This document shows, piece after piece, positions 51,891 through 60,308 of a DNA stretch of 64,000 nucleotides. This DNA comes from Kribbella qitaiheensis (GTDB taxonomy: Bacteria; Actinomycetota; Actinomycetes; Propionibacteriales; Kribbellaceae), in contig NZ_CP043661.1 in NCBI RefSeq assembly GCF_014217565.1, forward strand, positions 992,001 to 1,056,000, read 5' to 3'. The translations under genes were made by a program, and so were the position numbers. Under the pieces are notes generated by a model. The model was not told where the DNA came from and did not search any database. It saw only the letters and a list, made by a program, of their open reading frames with translations. Position 1 is the first letter of the stretch. Every line of letters starts with the position of its first letter.

Positions 51891-52427
51891 ATGCGGAAGA
51901 TCGTTGCCGGGCTGCACATGTCGCTGGACGGCGTCATCGAGTCGCCGGAGAAGTGGAGCTTCGACTACTACTGCGACGAGATCGGGCAGTCGATCAAGTC
52001 CCGCCGCGACGCCACCGACACGCTGCTGCTCGGTCGGACCATGTACCAGGAGTTCGCGGCGATCTGGCCCGGTCAGACCGGTGAGGTCGCCGACTTCATG
52101 AACGGCACGCCGAAACTGGTGGCGTCCACGACGCTGACCTCGGTCGACTGGGCGGGCAGCACCCTGATCGACGGTGACGTCGTGGCCGCCCTGACCGCAC
52201 TCAAACAGCAGCCCGGCCGGAACATCACGATCACCGGCAGCGCCACCCTGGTCCGGTCGCTGGTCCGCGCCGGAATGCTCGACGAGCTGCATCTCACGGT
52301 CTGCCCGATCGTGCTGGGCAGCGGCAAGCGCCTCTTCGACGACACGGGTGGGCGGGTGCCGTTGGAGCTCGCCGACTCGCAGGCATTCCCGACCGGCGTC
52401 GTCCACCTCACCTACCAGCCGGCCTGA
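51891..52427 (+). CDS. Dihydrofolate reductase-family protein (RibD C-terminal type)
   Basis: The 178-residue protein has the start MRKIVAGLHMSLDGVIESPE, LLLGRTMYQEFAAIW, ITITGSATLVRSLVRAGMLD and the late LTVCPIVLGSGKRLFDD: a DHFR-like NADPH-binding fold as in the RibD C-terminal domain and YyaP/YwjB. Substrate unknown. AAGGAG lies 6 nt before the ATG. Divergent from the DGPF/ECF42 pair, whose regulon it may join. Confidence 0.85.
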   Translation: MRKIVAGLHMSLDGVIESPEKWSFDYYCDEIGQSIKSRRDATDTLLLGRTMYQEFAAIWPGQTGEVADFMNGTPKLVASTTLTSVDWAGSTLIDGDVVAALTALKQQPGRNITITGSATLVRSLVRAGMLDELHLTVCPIVLGSGKRLFDDTGGRVPLELADSQAFPTGVVHLTYQPA

Positions 52428-52520
52428 CCGGCTCAGATCACCCATGGAATCGTGGTGTGGGTCGATGACCGCTGAGGCCGGGTGCGTCGGGTTTCGCTCT
52501 GAGCTGTTCGCGGGTTCTAC

Positions 52521-54173
52521 TTGGTCGTGCGCAAAGCCCTGATCCTCGCCCTTGTCTGCTGGCTTGCCGTTGGCGGTGCCGCGGTTCCGTCTGCCGCTGC
52601 CCCGGCCAGGGTCGAGGCGGGCCTGCGGGCGTACTTCGTGATCACGGCGCCGAGCCAGACCGCGCAGGTCGTCAGCGGGGTGACTGCGAATGCCGGCACG
52701 GTCTACGCGGCGTACGACGGCATCGGCGTACTGGTCGTGCACTCGGCGAACGCGGACTTCGCCGGCCGGATGCGCACGGTCGCCGGAGTACAGAAGGTCG
52801 GAGCCACCCGTACGTCGGACCTGCCGCCCGCCGCCGCGGATCCGCAGATCCCCCCGGCGCCGGTCGAACGCACCGACGGCGCCCCCGAGACCGAGCGGTC
52901 GGACATGACTCAGATCGGCGCGGACAAGGCCTGGGCGGTGAACCAAGGGTCGAAGAGCATCACCGTCGGCGTGCTGGACACCGGCGTCGACGACCAGCAC
53001 CCCGACCTCAAGGCGAACTTCGACGCCGGCAAGTCGGCGTCCTGCGCCTACGGGAAGATCGACACCCGGCCCGGCGCGTGGCGTCCGGTCGGTGAGCACG
53101 GCACCCACGTCGCGGGCACGATCGCCGCGGCCAAGGACGGCAAGGGCATGGTCGGGGTCGCGCCGGGTGTGAAGGTGTCGTCCATCCGCGTCGCCGAGGC
53201 CGGCAGCCAGCTGTTCTTCCCCGAGAACACCGTCTGCGCCTTCGTCTTCGCCGGCCAGTCGGGTGTCTCGGTCACCAACAACAGCTACTACGTCGACCCC
53301 TGGCTGTTCGCCTGCCCAGCGGATCCGGACCAGGCCGCGATCGCCGAGGCCGTACGACGCGCTGTCGCGTTCGCCGACTCCAAGGGCGTCGTCAATGTCG
53401 CCGCCGCGGGCAACGACGACTACAACCTGGCCGAGAAGTCGACCGACGATGCCAGCCCCAACGACTCGAGCGCGACCGCGCGGACGGTCACCGACGACTG
53501 CATCAGCCTGCCGACCGAGCTGCCGGGAGTGGTCGTTGCCGCCGCGGTCGACCCGGAGAACCTGAAGGCGACCTTCTCGAACTACGGCACGAACAAGATC
53601 ACCGTCGCCGCACCCGGTGTCGACGTCTACTCGACGATCCCGGGCGGCGGCTACCAGACCCTGGACGGTACGTCGATGGCCTCGCCGCACGTCGCCGGTG
53701 TCGTCGCGCTGATCCGCAGTGCGAATCCGAAGCTCACCCCTGAGCAGGTGCGGGTCAAGCTGTCCGCCGAGGCCAACGACCTTGCCTGTCCGGCGTCGAA
53801 CGGTGGCGAGTGCACCGGATCAGAGGCGAACAACTCGTACTACGGCGAAGGGCTGGTCGACGCGGCCGAGGCTGTCGGTGCCGCCACAGCGTCGACGCCG
53901 ACGGCCGGAGTGAGCATCACCAAGCCTGGCGAGCAGCTCGGCTTCGGCGGTATCCCCGCGATTCCGCTGCTGCTGAAGGGCATGAGCAGCAAGGGCGAGA
54001 TCAGCTACACCGCGACCGGCCTGCCGCCCGGCCTGAGCATCGACGGCGAACGCGGCTGGATCACCGGCGTACTGTCACCGGGCCCCGGACGTTACAAGGT
54101 GACCGTGACGGCACGAGACGCCGACGCGAAGACGGCCCAGGCCACCTTCTACTGGAACGTCTGGAGTTTCTAG
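52521..54173 (+). CDS. Secreted S8 (subtilisin-family) serine protease
   Basis: The 550-residue protein begins at TTG 52521 or GTG 52527 with a signal peptide (LILALVCWLAVGGAAVPSAA). An inhibitor-like propeptide runs to about residue 120. The catalytic triad is Asp 153 in VLDTGVDD, His 196 in GEHGTHVAGT, and Ser near 385 in DGTSMASPHVAGVVALI, with the oxyanion Asn region before. The C-terminus is an immunoglobulin-like He_PIG domain (YTATGLPPGLSIDGERGWIT). It is exported and autoprocessed. No ribosome binding site is evident, so a leaderless transcript is possible. Confidence 0.85.
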   Translation: MVVRKALILALVCWLAVGGAAVPSAAAPARVEAGLRAYFVITAPSQTAQVVSGVTANAGTVYAAYDGIGVLVVHSANADFAGRMRTVAGVQKVGATRTSDLPPAAADPQIPPAPVERTDGAPETERSDMTQIGADKAWAVNQGSKSITVGVLDTGVDDQHPDLKANFDAGKSASCAYGKIDTRPGAWRPVGEHGTHVAGTIAAAKDGKGMVGVAPGVKVSSIRVAEAGSQLFFPENTVCAFVFAGQSGVSVTNNSYYVDPWLFACPADPDQAAIAEAVRRAVAFADSKGVVNVAAAGNDDYNLAEKSTDDASPNDSSATARTVTDDCISLPTELPGVVVAAAVDPENLKATFSNYGTNKITVAAPGVDVYSTIPGGGYQTLDGTSMASPHVAGVVALIRSANPKLTPEQVRVKLSAEANDLACPASNGGECTGSEANNSYYGEGLVDAAEAVGAATASTPTAGVSITKPGEQLGFGGIPAIPLLLKGMSSKGEISYTATGLPPGLSIDGERGWITGVLSPGPGRYKVTVTARDADAKTAQATFYWNVWSF

Positions 54174-55294
54174 CGGCCTTCGTCGATGAGGAGCGGGATC
54201 AGCATCTCGTCTTCCGTCAGCGAGCCGTGCAGGCCGATCAGGCCGGCCTCGTTCGGGTAGCGACGGCTGGCGACGAGCGCGACCGGTCCGAGTGAGGCGA
54301 CCACGACGTCACCGATCCGGGGCGCGACCCGGTCCTCGACGGCGCCGAACCAGCCTCGGCTCGTGGCCTCTTCCCGGCTGAGCACCAGGGCGTTGTCACC
54401 GAGCCGTTCGCGGTACGTCGCCAGCACGTCGGCGGCAGCACCGTCCACGCAGTACAGGTGGCGGAATCGCGATTCGCCGCCGATCAGCCGGAGGCCGTCG
54501 GTGAGTTCGGGCTCGGCGTCGAGATCGATGCGGTTCTGCGGCGCGACGTCGACCATGCCGTGATCGGCGACGACCAGCAGGACGGCGTCCCGCGGCAGCG
54601 CGGAACGGACCTGCGACGCGAAGGCATCGGCCGCGGCGAGTTCCTTGCGCCACTGCCACGACGCGCTCCCCTGCCCGTGACCGGTGTAGTCGAGCTGCGA
54701 GTCGTACACGTAGACCAGCGACGACTTGCCTTCGCGGCTGGCGAACCTGGTCGCGTCGAGGCGGTCCTCGACGGTGTCGGCGCCACGATGCGAACTCCCC
54801 CGGAACGCGGCCGCCGTCAGCCCGGAGTTGTCGAAGCGCGCCTTGCTCACGTTGCGGGTGGCGACACCGGCGGCCGCGACTCGCTCGAAGACGGTCTGGT
54901 GTGGTTGCCAGCGGCGCGGATCCACCGGGGCGTCCCAGGACAGCGCGTTCAGCAGCGCGCCCGTCTCCGGCACGATCGAGGTGTAGCCGACCATGCCGTG
55001 AGCGCCCGGCGGCAGCCCGGTCCCGAAGCTTGTCAGGCTCACCCCGGTGGTGGACGGCACTCCCGCCGTCAGGCTTCGCCCCGCGAGTGATGACAGGTAG
55101 GGAGCGGCGTCCGCGTTGCGCTGGAGGAGATTCCAGCCGAGGCCGTCGAGCAGCAGTACGGCGTACCGGGCGGCAGTCGGCAGCCCGAGAAGGTTCTGCT
55201 CGTTCGGGACCGACAGGGCGCCGGCCACCGAGGGTAGGACGTCCGCCAGCGACCCGCCGCCGTAAGCAGGGAGGACCGGGGTCGGGTCGGTCAC
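54170..55294 (-). CDS. Alkaline phosphatase-superfamily phosphodiesterase/pyrophosphatase
   Basis: The 374-residue protein has the type I phosphodiesterase/nucleotide pyrophosphatase core: LLLDGLGWNLL, the nucleophile Thr in VPSTTGVSLTSFGTGLPPG, YDSQLDYTGHGQGS and VVADHGMVDV for metal binding, and HGSLTEDEMLIPLL at the end. No signal peptide, so it is cytoplasmic. It hydrolyses nucleotide or other phosphodiesters. It starts 5 nt after the stop of the DUF5998 gene; its own stop overlaps the protease stop. Confidence 0.85.
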   Translation of the reverse strand: MTDPTPVLPAYGGGSLADVLPSVAGALSVPNEQNLLGLPTAARYAVLLLDGLGWNLLQRNADAAPYLSSLAGRSLTAGVPSTTGVSLTSFGTGLPPGAHGMVGYTSIVPETGALLNALSWDAPVDPRRWQPHQTVFERVAAAGVATRNVSKARFDNSGLTAAAFRGSSHRGADTVEDRLDATRFASREGKSSLVYVYDSQLDYTGHGQGSASWQWRKELAAADAFASQVRSALPRDAVLLVVADHGMVDVAPQNRIDLDAEPELTDGLRLIGGESRFRHLYCVDGAAADVLATYRERLGDNALVLSREEATSRGWFGAVEDRVAPRIGDVVVASLGPVALVASRRYPNEAGLIGLHGSLTEDEMLIPLLIDEGR

Positions 55295-55299
55295 CGGCC

Positions 55300-55914
55300 C
55301 TACCTGCTGGTCGCGGACGACAGGGCCGCCGCGAAGTCGAGCACCTGCTGGATCCCTGCCGGGCCGTCAGCCGCAGCACTGATCCGCAGCGAGATGTCGT
55401 CTGCCGCGACCGAACCCGTGTAGCCGTGGTCCGCCTCGCAGTTGGGGTCGGCGCAGACAGCCGGCTCGAGGTCGATCCGGTTCACCATGCCCCAGCCGAT
55501 GGTCAGCACCACCTCGCCGCCGGCCGAGCCGGGATCCGATCGGACCGACGCGTAGCCGGCCGGATTCGGCACGACCCGGTTGACCACGACCGCGTTCACC
55601 CGGTTCAGCGGGATCGCCTCGGTCGAGGTGGACGCGTACGGCGCCTGGATCAGGTCGTCGGCGGCGTGCTCGTCGGTATGCCCGACGATCAGCCGGCTCG
55701 GGGTCAGCGCCAGGATGGTGATGTGCCGCCGCACCTCGTCGCGGTCGAACGTCGGTTCGTGCTGCAGCACGTACGCCCGGATCGGTTCTTCGGCGATCGC
55801 CACTGCGAGCGAGTCCGCCACGACATCTGGGTAGTAGCCGCACCGGTCGATCGCGTCGCGCAGTTCACGCGAGGCGTCCGAGAGCTCCGGGACCGGCGCA
55901 TTCAGGTCACGCAT
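55300..55914 (-). CDS. DUF5998-family protein
   Basis: The 204-residue protein begins MRDLNAPVPELSDASRELRD, contains AIDRCGYYPDVVADSLAVAI and ends with a conserved VCADPNCEADHGYTGSVAAD segment with two Cys, as in the actinobacterial DUF5998 family. No function is known for this family. Start ATG 55914; a longer frame upstream runs into the 31-bp inverted repeat and is rejected. It forms an operon with the phosphodiesterase gene, a common actinobacterial pairing. Confidence 0.75.
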   Translation of the reverse strand: MRDLNAPVPELSDASRELRDAIDRCGYYPDVVADSLAVAIAEEPIRAYVLQHEPTFDRDEVRRHITILALTPSRLIVGHTDEHAADDLIQAPYASTSTEAIPLNRVNAVVVNRVVPNPAGYASVRSDPGSAGGEVVLTIGWGMVNRIDLEPAVCADPNCEADHGYTGSVAADDISLRISAAADGPAGIQQVLDFAAALSSATSR

Positions 55915-55974
55915 GCCCTCATCCTCGCACGCCAGCGCCACGACCCCGGACCACCCTGTGGACGATCCCACCCA

Positions 55975-56074
55975 CCTCCTGTGATCATTCGCCCCCTTTT
56001 CACCCTCCGTGGACAGCGGGTATCGGCTTGGGTTATCCACAGGGGGTGAAAAGGGGGCGAATGATCACAGGAGG
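55975..56074. repeat. 31-bp perfect inverted repeat around a DnaA-box-like core
   Basis: 55975-56005 (starting CCTCCTGTGATCATTC, ending TTTTCACCC) is exactly reverse-complementary to 56044-56074, with a 38-bp centre. The right arm begins 1 bp past the permease stop. The centre contains GTGGA...TCCAC and a perfect DnaA box TTATCCACA at 56033-56041. It could be a very strong terminator or a mobile palindromic element. Confidence 0.75.
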
Positions 56075-56075
56075 G

Positions 56076-57998
56076 TTAGCCGGCGCTGGCCTTTCGTAGT
56101 ACGGGAGCGCCGGCGGCGCCGGCCACGGCGACCAGGACCAGCCCGACGACCACCTGGCCGGACAGCAGGAGCAGCCCGGAGTTCCCCTGGGTGAGCGGAT
56201 GACCGCCGCTGAACACCAGCCCGCAGAAGGCGCCGAAGCCGACCACCGGTAGCCCGACCCCGACCACCGGTACGACGGCCGCGAGGCGGGCCGACCGCTC
56301 GATGACCTTCAGCGGTACGCCGGATCGCCGCAACGCCTTGGCGGGAGCCGCCTGGTCCAGCGCCGTCCCGACCGCGCCGGCCGCTGTGGATGCGGCCCCG
56401 GTGATGAAGACGAGACCGAGCAGGAGAGCGACCCCGAGGCGCAGGTCGAGCAGCATCCCGGCCTCGTGTTCGTCCTTTTCCGCGTCCGTCAGCGGCACGA
56501 CATCCGGGACCACGTCGTACAGGACCGTGCGTACCTTCTCCCGATCGGCGACACCCGGTACGACGATGGTCACCGACTGAGCCTGCGAGGTCACCTCGCC
56601 CTTGATCCCGGCCTCGGCGAGCTTCGCCCTCGCGTCATTGACGACGGCAACGGTCTGGCCCTGATCCGGATACAGGTGAAATGCGGTGTCGGTCCCGTCA
56701 CCGGACAGGCCGTACGGCATGAACAGAGCAAGGAAGCCGGTGACGAATCCGCTCAGCACCAAGGCGGCGACCGGACGGAACGCACCCTTCGGGTCATCGG
56801 CGAGCCGCCGCCCGGCGAGCAGTACCACCGGGCCTTTCGCCGTACGAGCCAGGAGCTTGCCGATCACCTGGACTGCCCACGGACCGACGATCCGTACGGC
56901 GAGCGCGGCCATCCCGACGCCGATCACGATCGGGAGCAGGGCTCCCCCAGTGCCGAGGATGCCGAGCATGACCGGGCCGATCACCAGCAGCCCGAGACGC
57001 AGCGCGCTCGTCGCCTTGCGGGTCTGCCCGCGGACGACGCCGAGCGGCGTGATGCTGACTCGGCCCAGCCCGATCATGGCGCTGATCACCGACAGGACAG
57101 GCACCGCGACCAGCACGACGAGGACGACCCACCAGCTCACCGTCAGATCGTGCAGGTACCAGTGACCGCCACCGATCGGGATCCGGGCGATCAGCGGACT
57201 GAGCACCGTGTAGCCGATCAGACCCGCGACAGCGCCGGCGAAGCCGATCACGGCCTGCTCGACCGCGCTCAACCGGAGCACCTGACCTCTGGTCGCACCA
57301 GCCAGCCGGAGTGCGGCGAGCCGACGCTCCCTGCGTTTCGCGGCCACTCCGGCTGCCTGGCCGACCAGGCTGAGCAGCGGGAAGAGGACCAGTGCGACGC
57401 CGAAGGCGACGAGTGCGAGCAGGATCGCGATCCGCTCGGGCAGGTCGCTGCCATGCCAGTTCGCCAGGTACTTCGGGTGGTACTTCGCAGTGAGGCCGGG
57501 CAGCTGCGGGGAGGCGCCCCGGATGATCACCAGCTCGTCCGGCGAGGACAGCCCGGCCGACGAGATCTCCCCGGTCGGCCTGGCGAGCCCGAACCGCTTG
57601 CTCAGGTCGCTCGAAGCGTCGCTCGACCAGAGCTTGGCGACGGCCGGCGAAACGAAGACCTCGCCCGGCTTCGGGGTGTGCGGGAGTCCCGGCGGCGGTG
57701 CGAGTTGGGCATTTCGCTGCTCATTGGTGACGGCGAGGTCGTACCGCAGTACGGGCTTGCCGTTCACCAGGTCCTTGACCTCGTGGATCACGCCGACCGC
57801 CGTCTTCGCATCCGCGTCATCGCTGGTGCGCCAGCCGATCCGGTCTGCCCGGTGGGTCAGACCGAGGGTTCCGGCGATCAGGAAGGTGACCAGCATCGCG
57901 ACGACCGCGGTCGCACCCAACGCCGCGAGATTGGCCGCGCGGCCGCCGGGCCCTGGGCGGCGGACGAAACGCAGCCCGAGATCGGTCATCGGATTCAT
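56076..57998 (-). CDS. ABC transporter permease (FtsX/MacB type)
   Basis: The 640-residue membrane protein has about ten helices arranged as two FtsX-like units: the first after a large extracytoplasmic loop (~60-190) with AILLALVAFGVALVLFPLLS, the second near the C-terminus (LLLGLVFITGAASTAAGAVG, GVGLPVVGFGAFCGLVFSG). It acts with the ATPase encoded just upstream (ATGA overlap) to export lipids, peptides or antibiotics. A 31-bp inverted repeat directly follows the stop. Confidence 0.85.
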   Translation of the reverse strand: MNPMTDLGLRFVRRPGPGGRAANLAALGATAVVAMLVTFLIAGTLGLTHRADRIGWRTSDDADAKTAVGVIHEVKDLVNGKPVLRYDLAVTNEQRNAQLAPPPGLPHTPKPGEVFVSPAVAKLWSSDASSDLSKRFGLARPTGEISSAGLSSPDELVIIRGASPQLPGLTAKYHPKYLANWHGSDLPERIAILLALVAFGVALVLFPLLSLVGQAAGVAAKRRERRLAALRLAGATRGQVLRLSAVEQAVIGFAGAVAGLIGYTVLSPLIARIPIGGGHWYLHDLTVSWWVVLVVLVAVPVLSVISAMIGLGRVSITPLGVVRGQTRKATSALRLGLLVIGPVMLGILGTGGALLPIVIGVGMAALAVRIVGPWAVQVIGKLLARTAKGPVVLLAGRRLADDPKGAFRPVAALVLSGFVTGFLALFMPYGLSGDGTDTAFHLYPDQGQTVAVVNDARAKLAEAGIKGEVTSQAQSVTIVVPGVADREKVRTVLYDVVPDVVPLTDAEKDEHEAGMLLDLRLGVALLLGLVFITGAASTAAGAVGTALDQAAPAKALRRSGVPLKVIERSARLAAVVPVVGVGLPVVGFGAFCGLVFSGGHPLTQGNSGLLLLSGQVVVGLVLVAVAGAAGAPVLRKASAG

Positions 57999-58726
57999 CG
58001 GTCACTCACCCGGCCGTCGACAATCCGTACTACGCGGTGGCAGCGCGCGGCGACCGCGTCGTCGTGGGTGACCACTACGACGGCTGCGCCGCGATGGGTG
58101 GCCGCGCCGACGAGCAGGTCGATCACCTGGGCTCCGGTCGTGGCGTCGAGGGCGCCGGTCGGCTCGTCGGCGAAGACCGCCTGCGGCTCGCCGACGAGCG
58201 CGCGGGCGATGGCGACGCGCTGGGCCTGGCCGCCGGAGAGTTCGCCGGGTCGACGGCCGACCTCGTTCGCCAGGCCGACCTGAGCCAGTACTGCGTGGGC
58301 GCGGCCGATCGCTTCCCGGCGGGAGACGCCGTCGACCATCAACGGCAGGGCGACGTTCTCGTCCGCGGGGAGTTCCGCGAGCAGCTGGTTATCCTGGAAG
58401 ACGAAGCCGAGCCGGCGACGCCGCAGTACGGTCCTGGCCGCGTCGTTGAGTTGATCGACGCGCTCGCCGCCGAGCCAGACCTCGCCCTGGTCCGGGCTGA
58501 GGATGCCGGCCAGGACGTGCAGCAGGGTGGTCTTGCCATTGCCGCTGGGACCCATCACGGCTAGCGCCTCACCAGCGCGGACCGCGACATCGACGCCGGC
58601 CAGGCCGACGACCTCTCCGTAGTACTTGACCAGCCCACGGCCGGCCAGGACGGTGCCGTCGGTGGGGAACTGCTGGAGTTGCTGGACGGGCTGCTGGAAC
58701 GTGGGGTGGGGACTCGGGTAGCTCAT
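57995..58726 (-). CDS. ABC transporter ATP-binding protein
   Basis: The 243-residue ATPase has Walker A GPSGNGKTTL, signature LSGGQAQRVAIARALV, Walker B AVFADEPTGALD and the His-loop VVTHDDAVAA: the MacB/LolD-type subgroup that works with FtsX-like permeases. It is coupled to the permease by a 4-nt overlap. The 198-bp gap upstream holds no gene. Confidence 0.9.
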   Translation of the reverse strand: MSYPSPHPTFQQPVQQLQQFPTDGTVLAGRGLVKYYGEVVGLAGVDVAVRAGEALAVMGPSGNGKTTLLHVLAGILSPDQGEVWLGGERVDQLNDAARTVLRRRRLGFVFQDNQLLAELPADENVALPLMVDGVSRREAIGRAHAVLAQVGLANEVGRRPGELSGGQAQRVAIARALVGEPQAVFADEPTGALDATTGAQVIDLLVGAATHRGAAVVVVTHDDAVAARCHRVVRIVDGRVSDR

Positions 58727-58883
58727 ACCGGAAGGCTTTCGCGAAAGCGCTCGCGGAGCGTCGGTCCGCAGACCGGTCTTCCTACCGTCTTTCAGTCGCC
58801 TTCCGACGCAGTCAGGTAATCCCCAGGTCGTACGTGCGGATCAACTGACGGCGAGACGCGACCAGTGGGCGGCTGCATTGGCG

Positions 58884-58948
58884 TCAGCTCGCGGTGAATG
58901 CCGAGGGTGGGCCACGGCGTGGCCTCAGCTCGCGGTGAAGGCCGAGGG
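58884..58948. repeat. Duplicated 3' end of the P1 peptidase gene
   Basis: 58925-58948 (last codons of the peptidase, PSAFTAS and stop) and 58884-58907 are 23/24 identical direct repeats, 41 bp apart, each ending in the same stop context. Between them GGCCACG-G-CGTGGCC is a perfect palindrome. It looks like a short tail duplication. Confidence 0.6.
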
Positions 58949-59962
58949 GTAGGCGTCGCGGTAGCCGGGGAGGCGGCCGGTCGGGGTCTCGACCGATTCG
59001 GCGGCGAGGACTCCGTGGACGATGGCGCGTGAGAGGGCTTGGGCTCCGGCGGCGAAGACAGTCTCGAGTTGAATGAGCGCGGTCGGTTCGGTGACCGACA
59101 GCCGGGGTGCTCCGGTGGTCGTCGAGACGGCGAAGATGGCGTCGCCGTCGACGAGAGTGTGGATCGGGTCGATGGCACGCGCCAGGCCGTCGTGAGCGAC
59201 CATCGCCATCCGCTGGGCGGCGGCCTTGTCGAGCGGGACGTCGGTGGCGATGACGGCGATCACCGTGTTCATGCCAGGCAGCGGACCGGCTGGGCCTTCC
59301 GGCGGTGGCTCGGTCGGGGTTCGGAGTTGCCCGAATTCGTCCGCGAGGCCGAAGCGATCGCCGTACAGGCGTCCTTGGTGGTCGACAGTCGAGCCGACGG
59401 CATTGACGATGACCAGTGCGCCGACCGTGGTGCCGTCGTCGAACCGGATGCTCGCCGTCCCGACGCCACCCTTGAGCCGTCCCGTCCGGGCTCCCGCGCC
59501 GGCGCCATGGTTGCCCTGCGCAACCGTTCCGTCGGTCGCGGCCTCGATCGCCTGCCGTCCCCAGTCGGCGGTCGGCCTGGCCTGGAAGCCGCCACCACGG
59601 CCGAGATCGAAGATCACCGCCGTGGGCACGATCGGCACCACCTCGCGCTCGCCGGCGCCGACCCGGATGCCTTGGCCCTGCTCCTCCAGCCAGGCCATCA
59701 CGCCGCCGGCCGTATCGAGGCCGTACGCGCTCCCGCCCGAGAGGACGATCGCGTTCACGCCGGGGTTGGAGTTGACCGGGTCGAGCAGGTCGGTCTCGCG
59801 GGTGCCCGGCGCTCCCCCTCGCACGTCGACGCCTGCGATCGCAGTACCGGGGAAGTGGACCACCGTCGTACCGGTCAGGTACGGAGCGTCTGTGCGCTCC
59901 ACCTGACCGACTCGTACGCCGGGAACGTCGGTGATCGCGTTGTGAGGACCAGGTTTCGGCAT
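58925..59962 (-). CDS. P1-family peptidase (DmpA-like N-terminal nucleophile aminopeptidase)
   Basis: The 345-residue protein begins AITDVPGVRVGQVERTD and has GVDVRGGAPGTRETDLLDP, ALSGGSAYGLDT-like VLSGGSAYGLDTAGGVMAWL, GRGGGFQARP and the self-cleavage region GMNTVIAVIATDVPLDKAAA. This marks the DmpA/L-aminopeptidase D-Ala-esterase family, which splits itself into two chains to expose the nucleophile. ATG 59962 is the family start. Single gene. Confidence 0.85.
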   Translation of the reverse strand: MPKPGPHNAITDVPGVRVGQVERTDAPYLTGTTVVHFPGTAIAGVDVRGGAPGTRETDLLDPVNSNPGVNAIVLSGGSAYGLDTAGGVMAWLEEQGQGIRVGAGEREVVPIVPTAVIFDLGRGGGFQARPTADWGRQAIEAATDGTVAQGNHGAGAGARTGRLKGGVGTASIRFDDGTTVGALVIVNAVGSTVDHQGRLYGDRFGLADEFGQLRTPTEPPPEGPAGPLPGMNTVIAVIATDVPLDKAAAQRMAMVAHDGLARAIDPIHTLVDGDAIFAVSTTTGAPRLSVTEPTALIQLETVFAAGAQALSRAIVHGVLAAESVETPTGRLPGYRDAYPSAFTAS

Positions 59963-60308
59963 GCGTCCTGTCTAGCACCTGCCGAAATCTGGTTGCCAGC
60001 GAGACTAGCTTGGAATGCATGACCCCTGGGCTGCTCTGCGGATTGCTGGCCGAACCGTCGAGGCTGCGGACGCACCAACAGCCGCTACACCCGCCTCGCC
60101 AGCTAACAGCTGATGATGTGAGTGTGGCTCCGCCTCACCTGACGGGTTTTTCGCCGGATGGCGGGATAAAAGCCCGTCAGCGGACGAACAACGCGGCACT
60201 GTGTGAAAACCAACGCGAGGTCCGGGGAGCAGCCCGCGATGCAGGGTGCCAGCCCCTCGCTGAGCTACTTACGGCGGAGGTGTTCCAGAGCGCCAGGTAT
60301 GTCACCAA
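59963..60308. other. Intergenic region with hairpin and a possible gene remnant
   Basis: ATG 60019 on the plus strand encodes MTPGLLCGLLAEPSRLR, which resembles the first helix of ArsR-like/DUF2087 regulators, but the following codons do not continue that fold, so at most this is a remnant. No other gene is seen. A hairpin, CTGACGGG (60139-60146) with CCCGTCAG (60173-60180), extended by T4/A4, may terminate the minus-strand GNAT/synthetase gene. Confidence 0.4.
60139..60180. terminator. Hairpin downstream of the GNAT/acyl-CoA synthetase gene
   Basis: CTGACGGG and CCCGTCAG form an 8-bp perfect stem, extendable with TTTT/AAAA after one mismatch, 130 bp past the minus-strand stop at 60309. Confidence 0.45.

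Noticed and set aside
60019-60070. Possible start of an ArsR/DUF2087-like regulator
   Set aside because: Only about 17 codons resemble the family; the frame then diverges, so it is kept as a note on the intergenic region rather than a gene.
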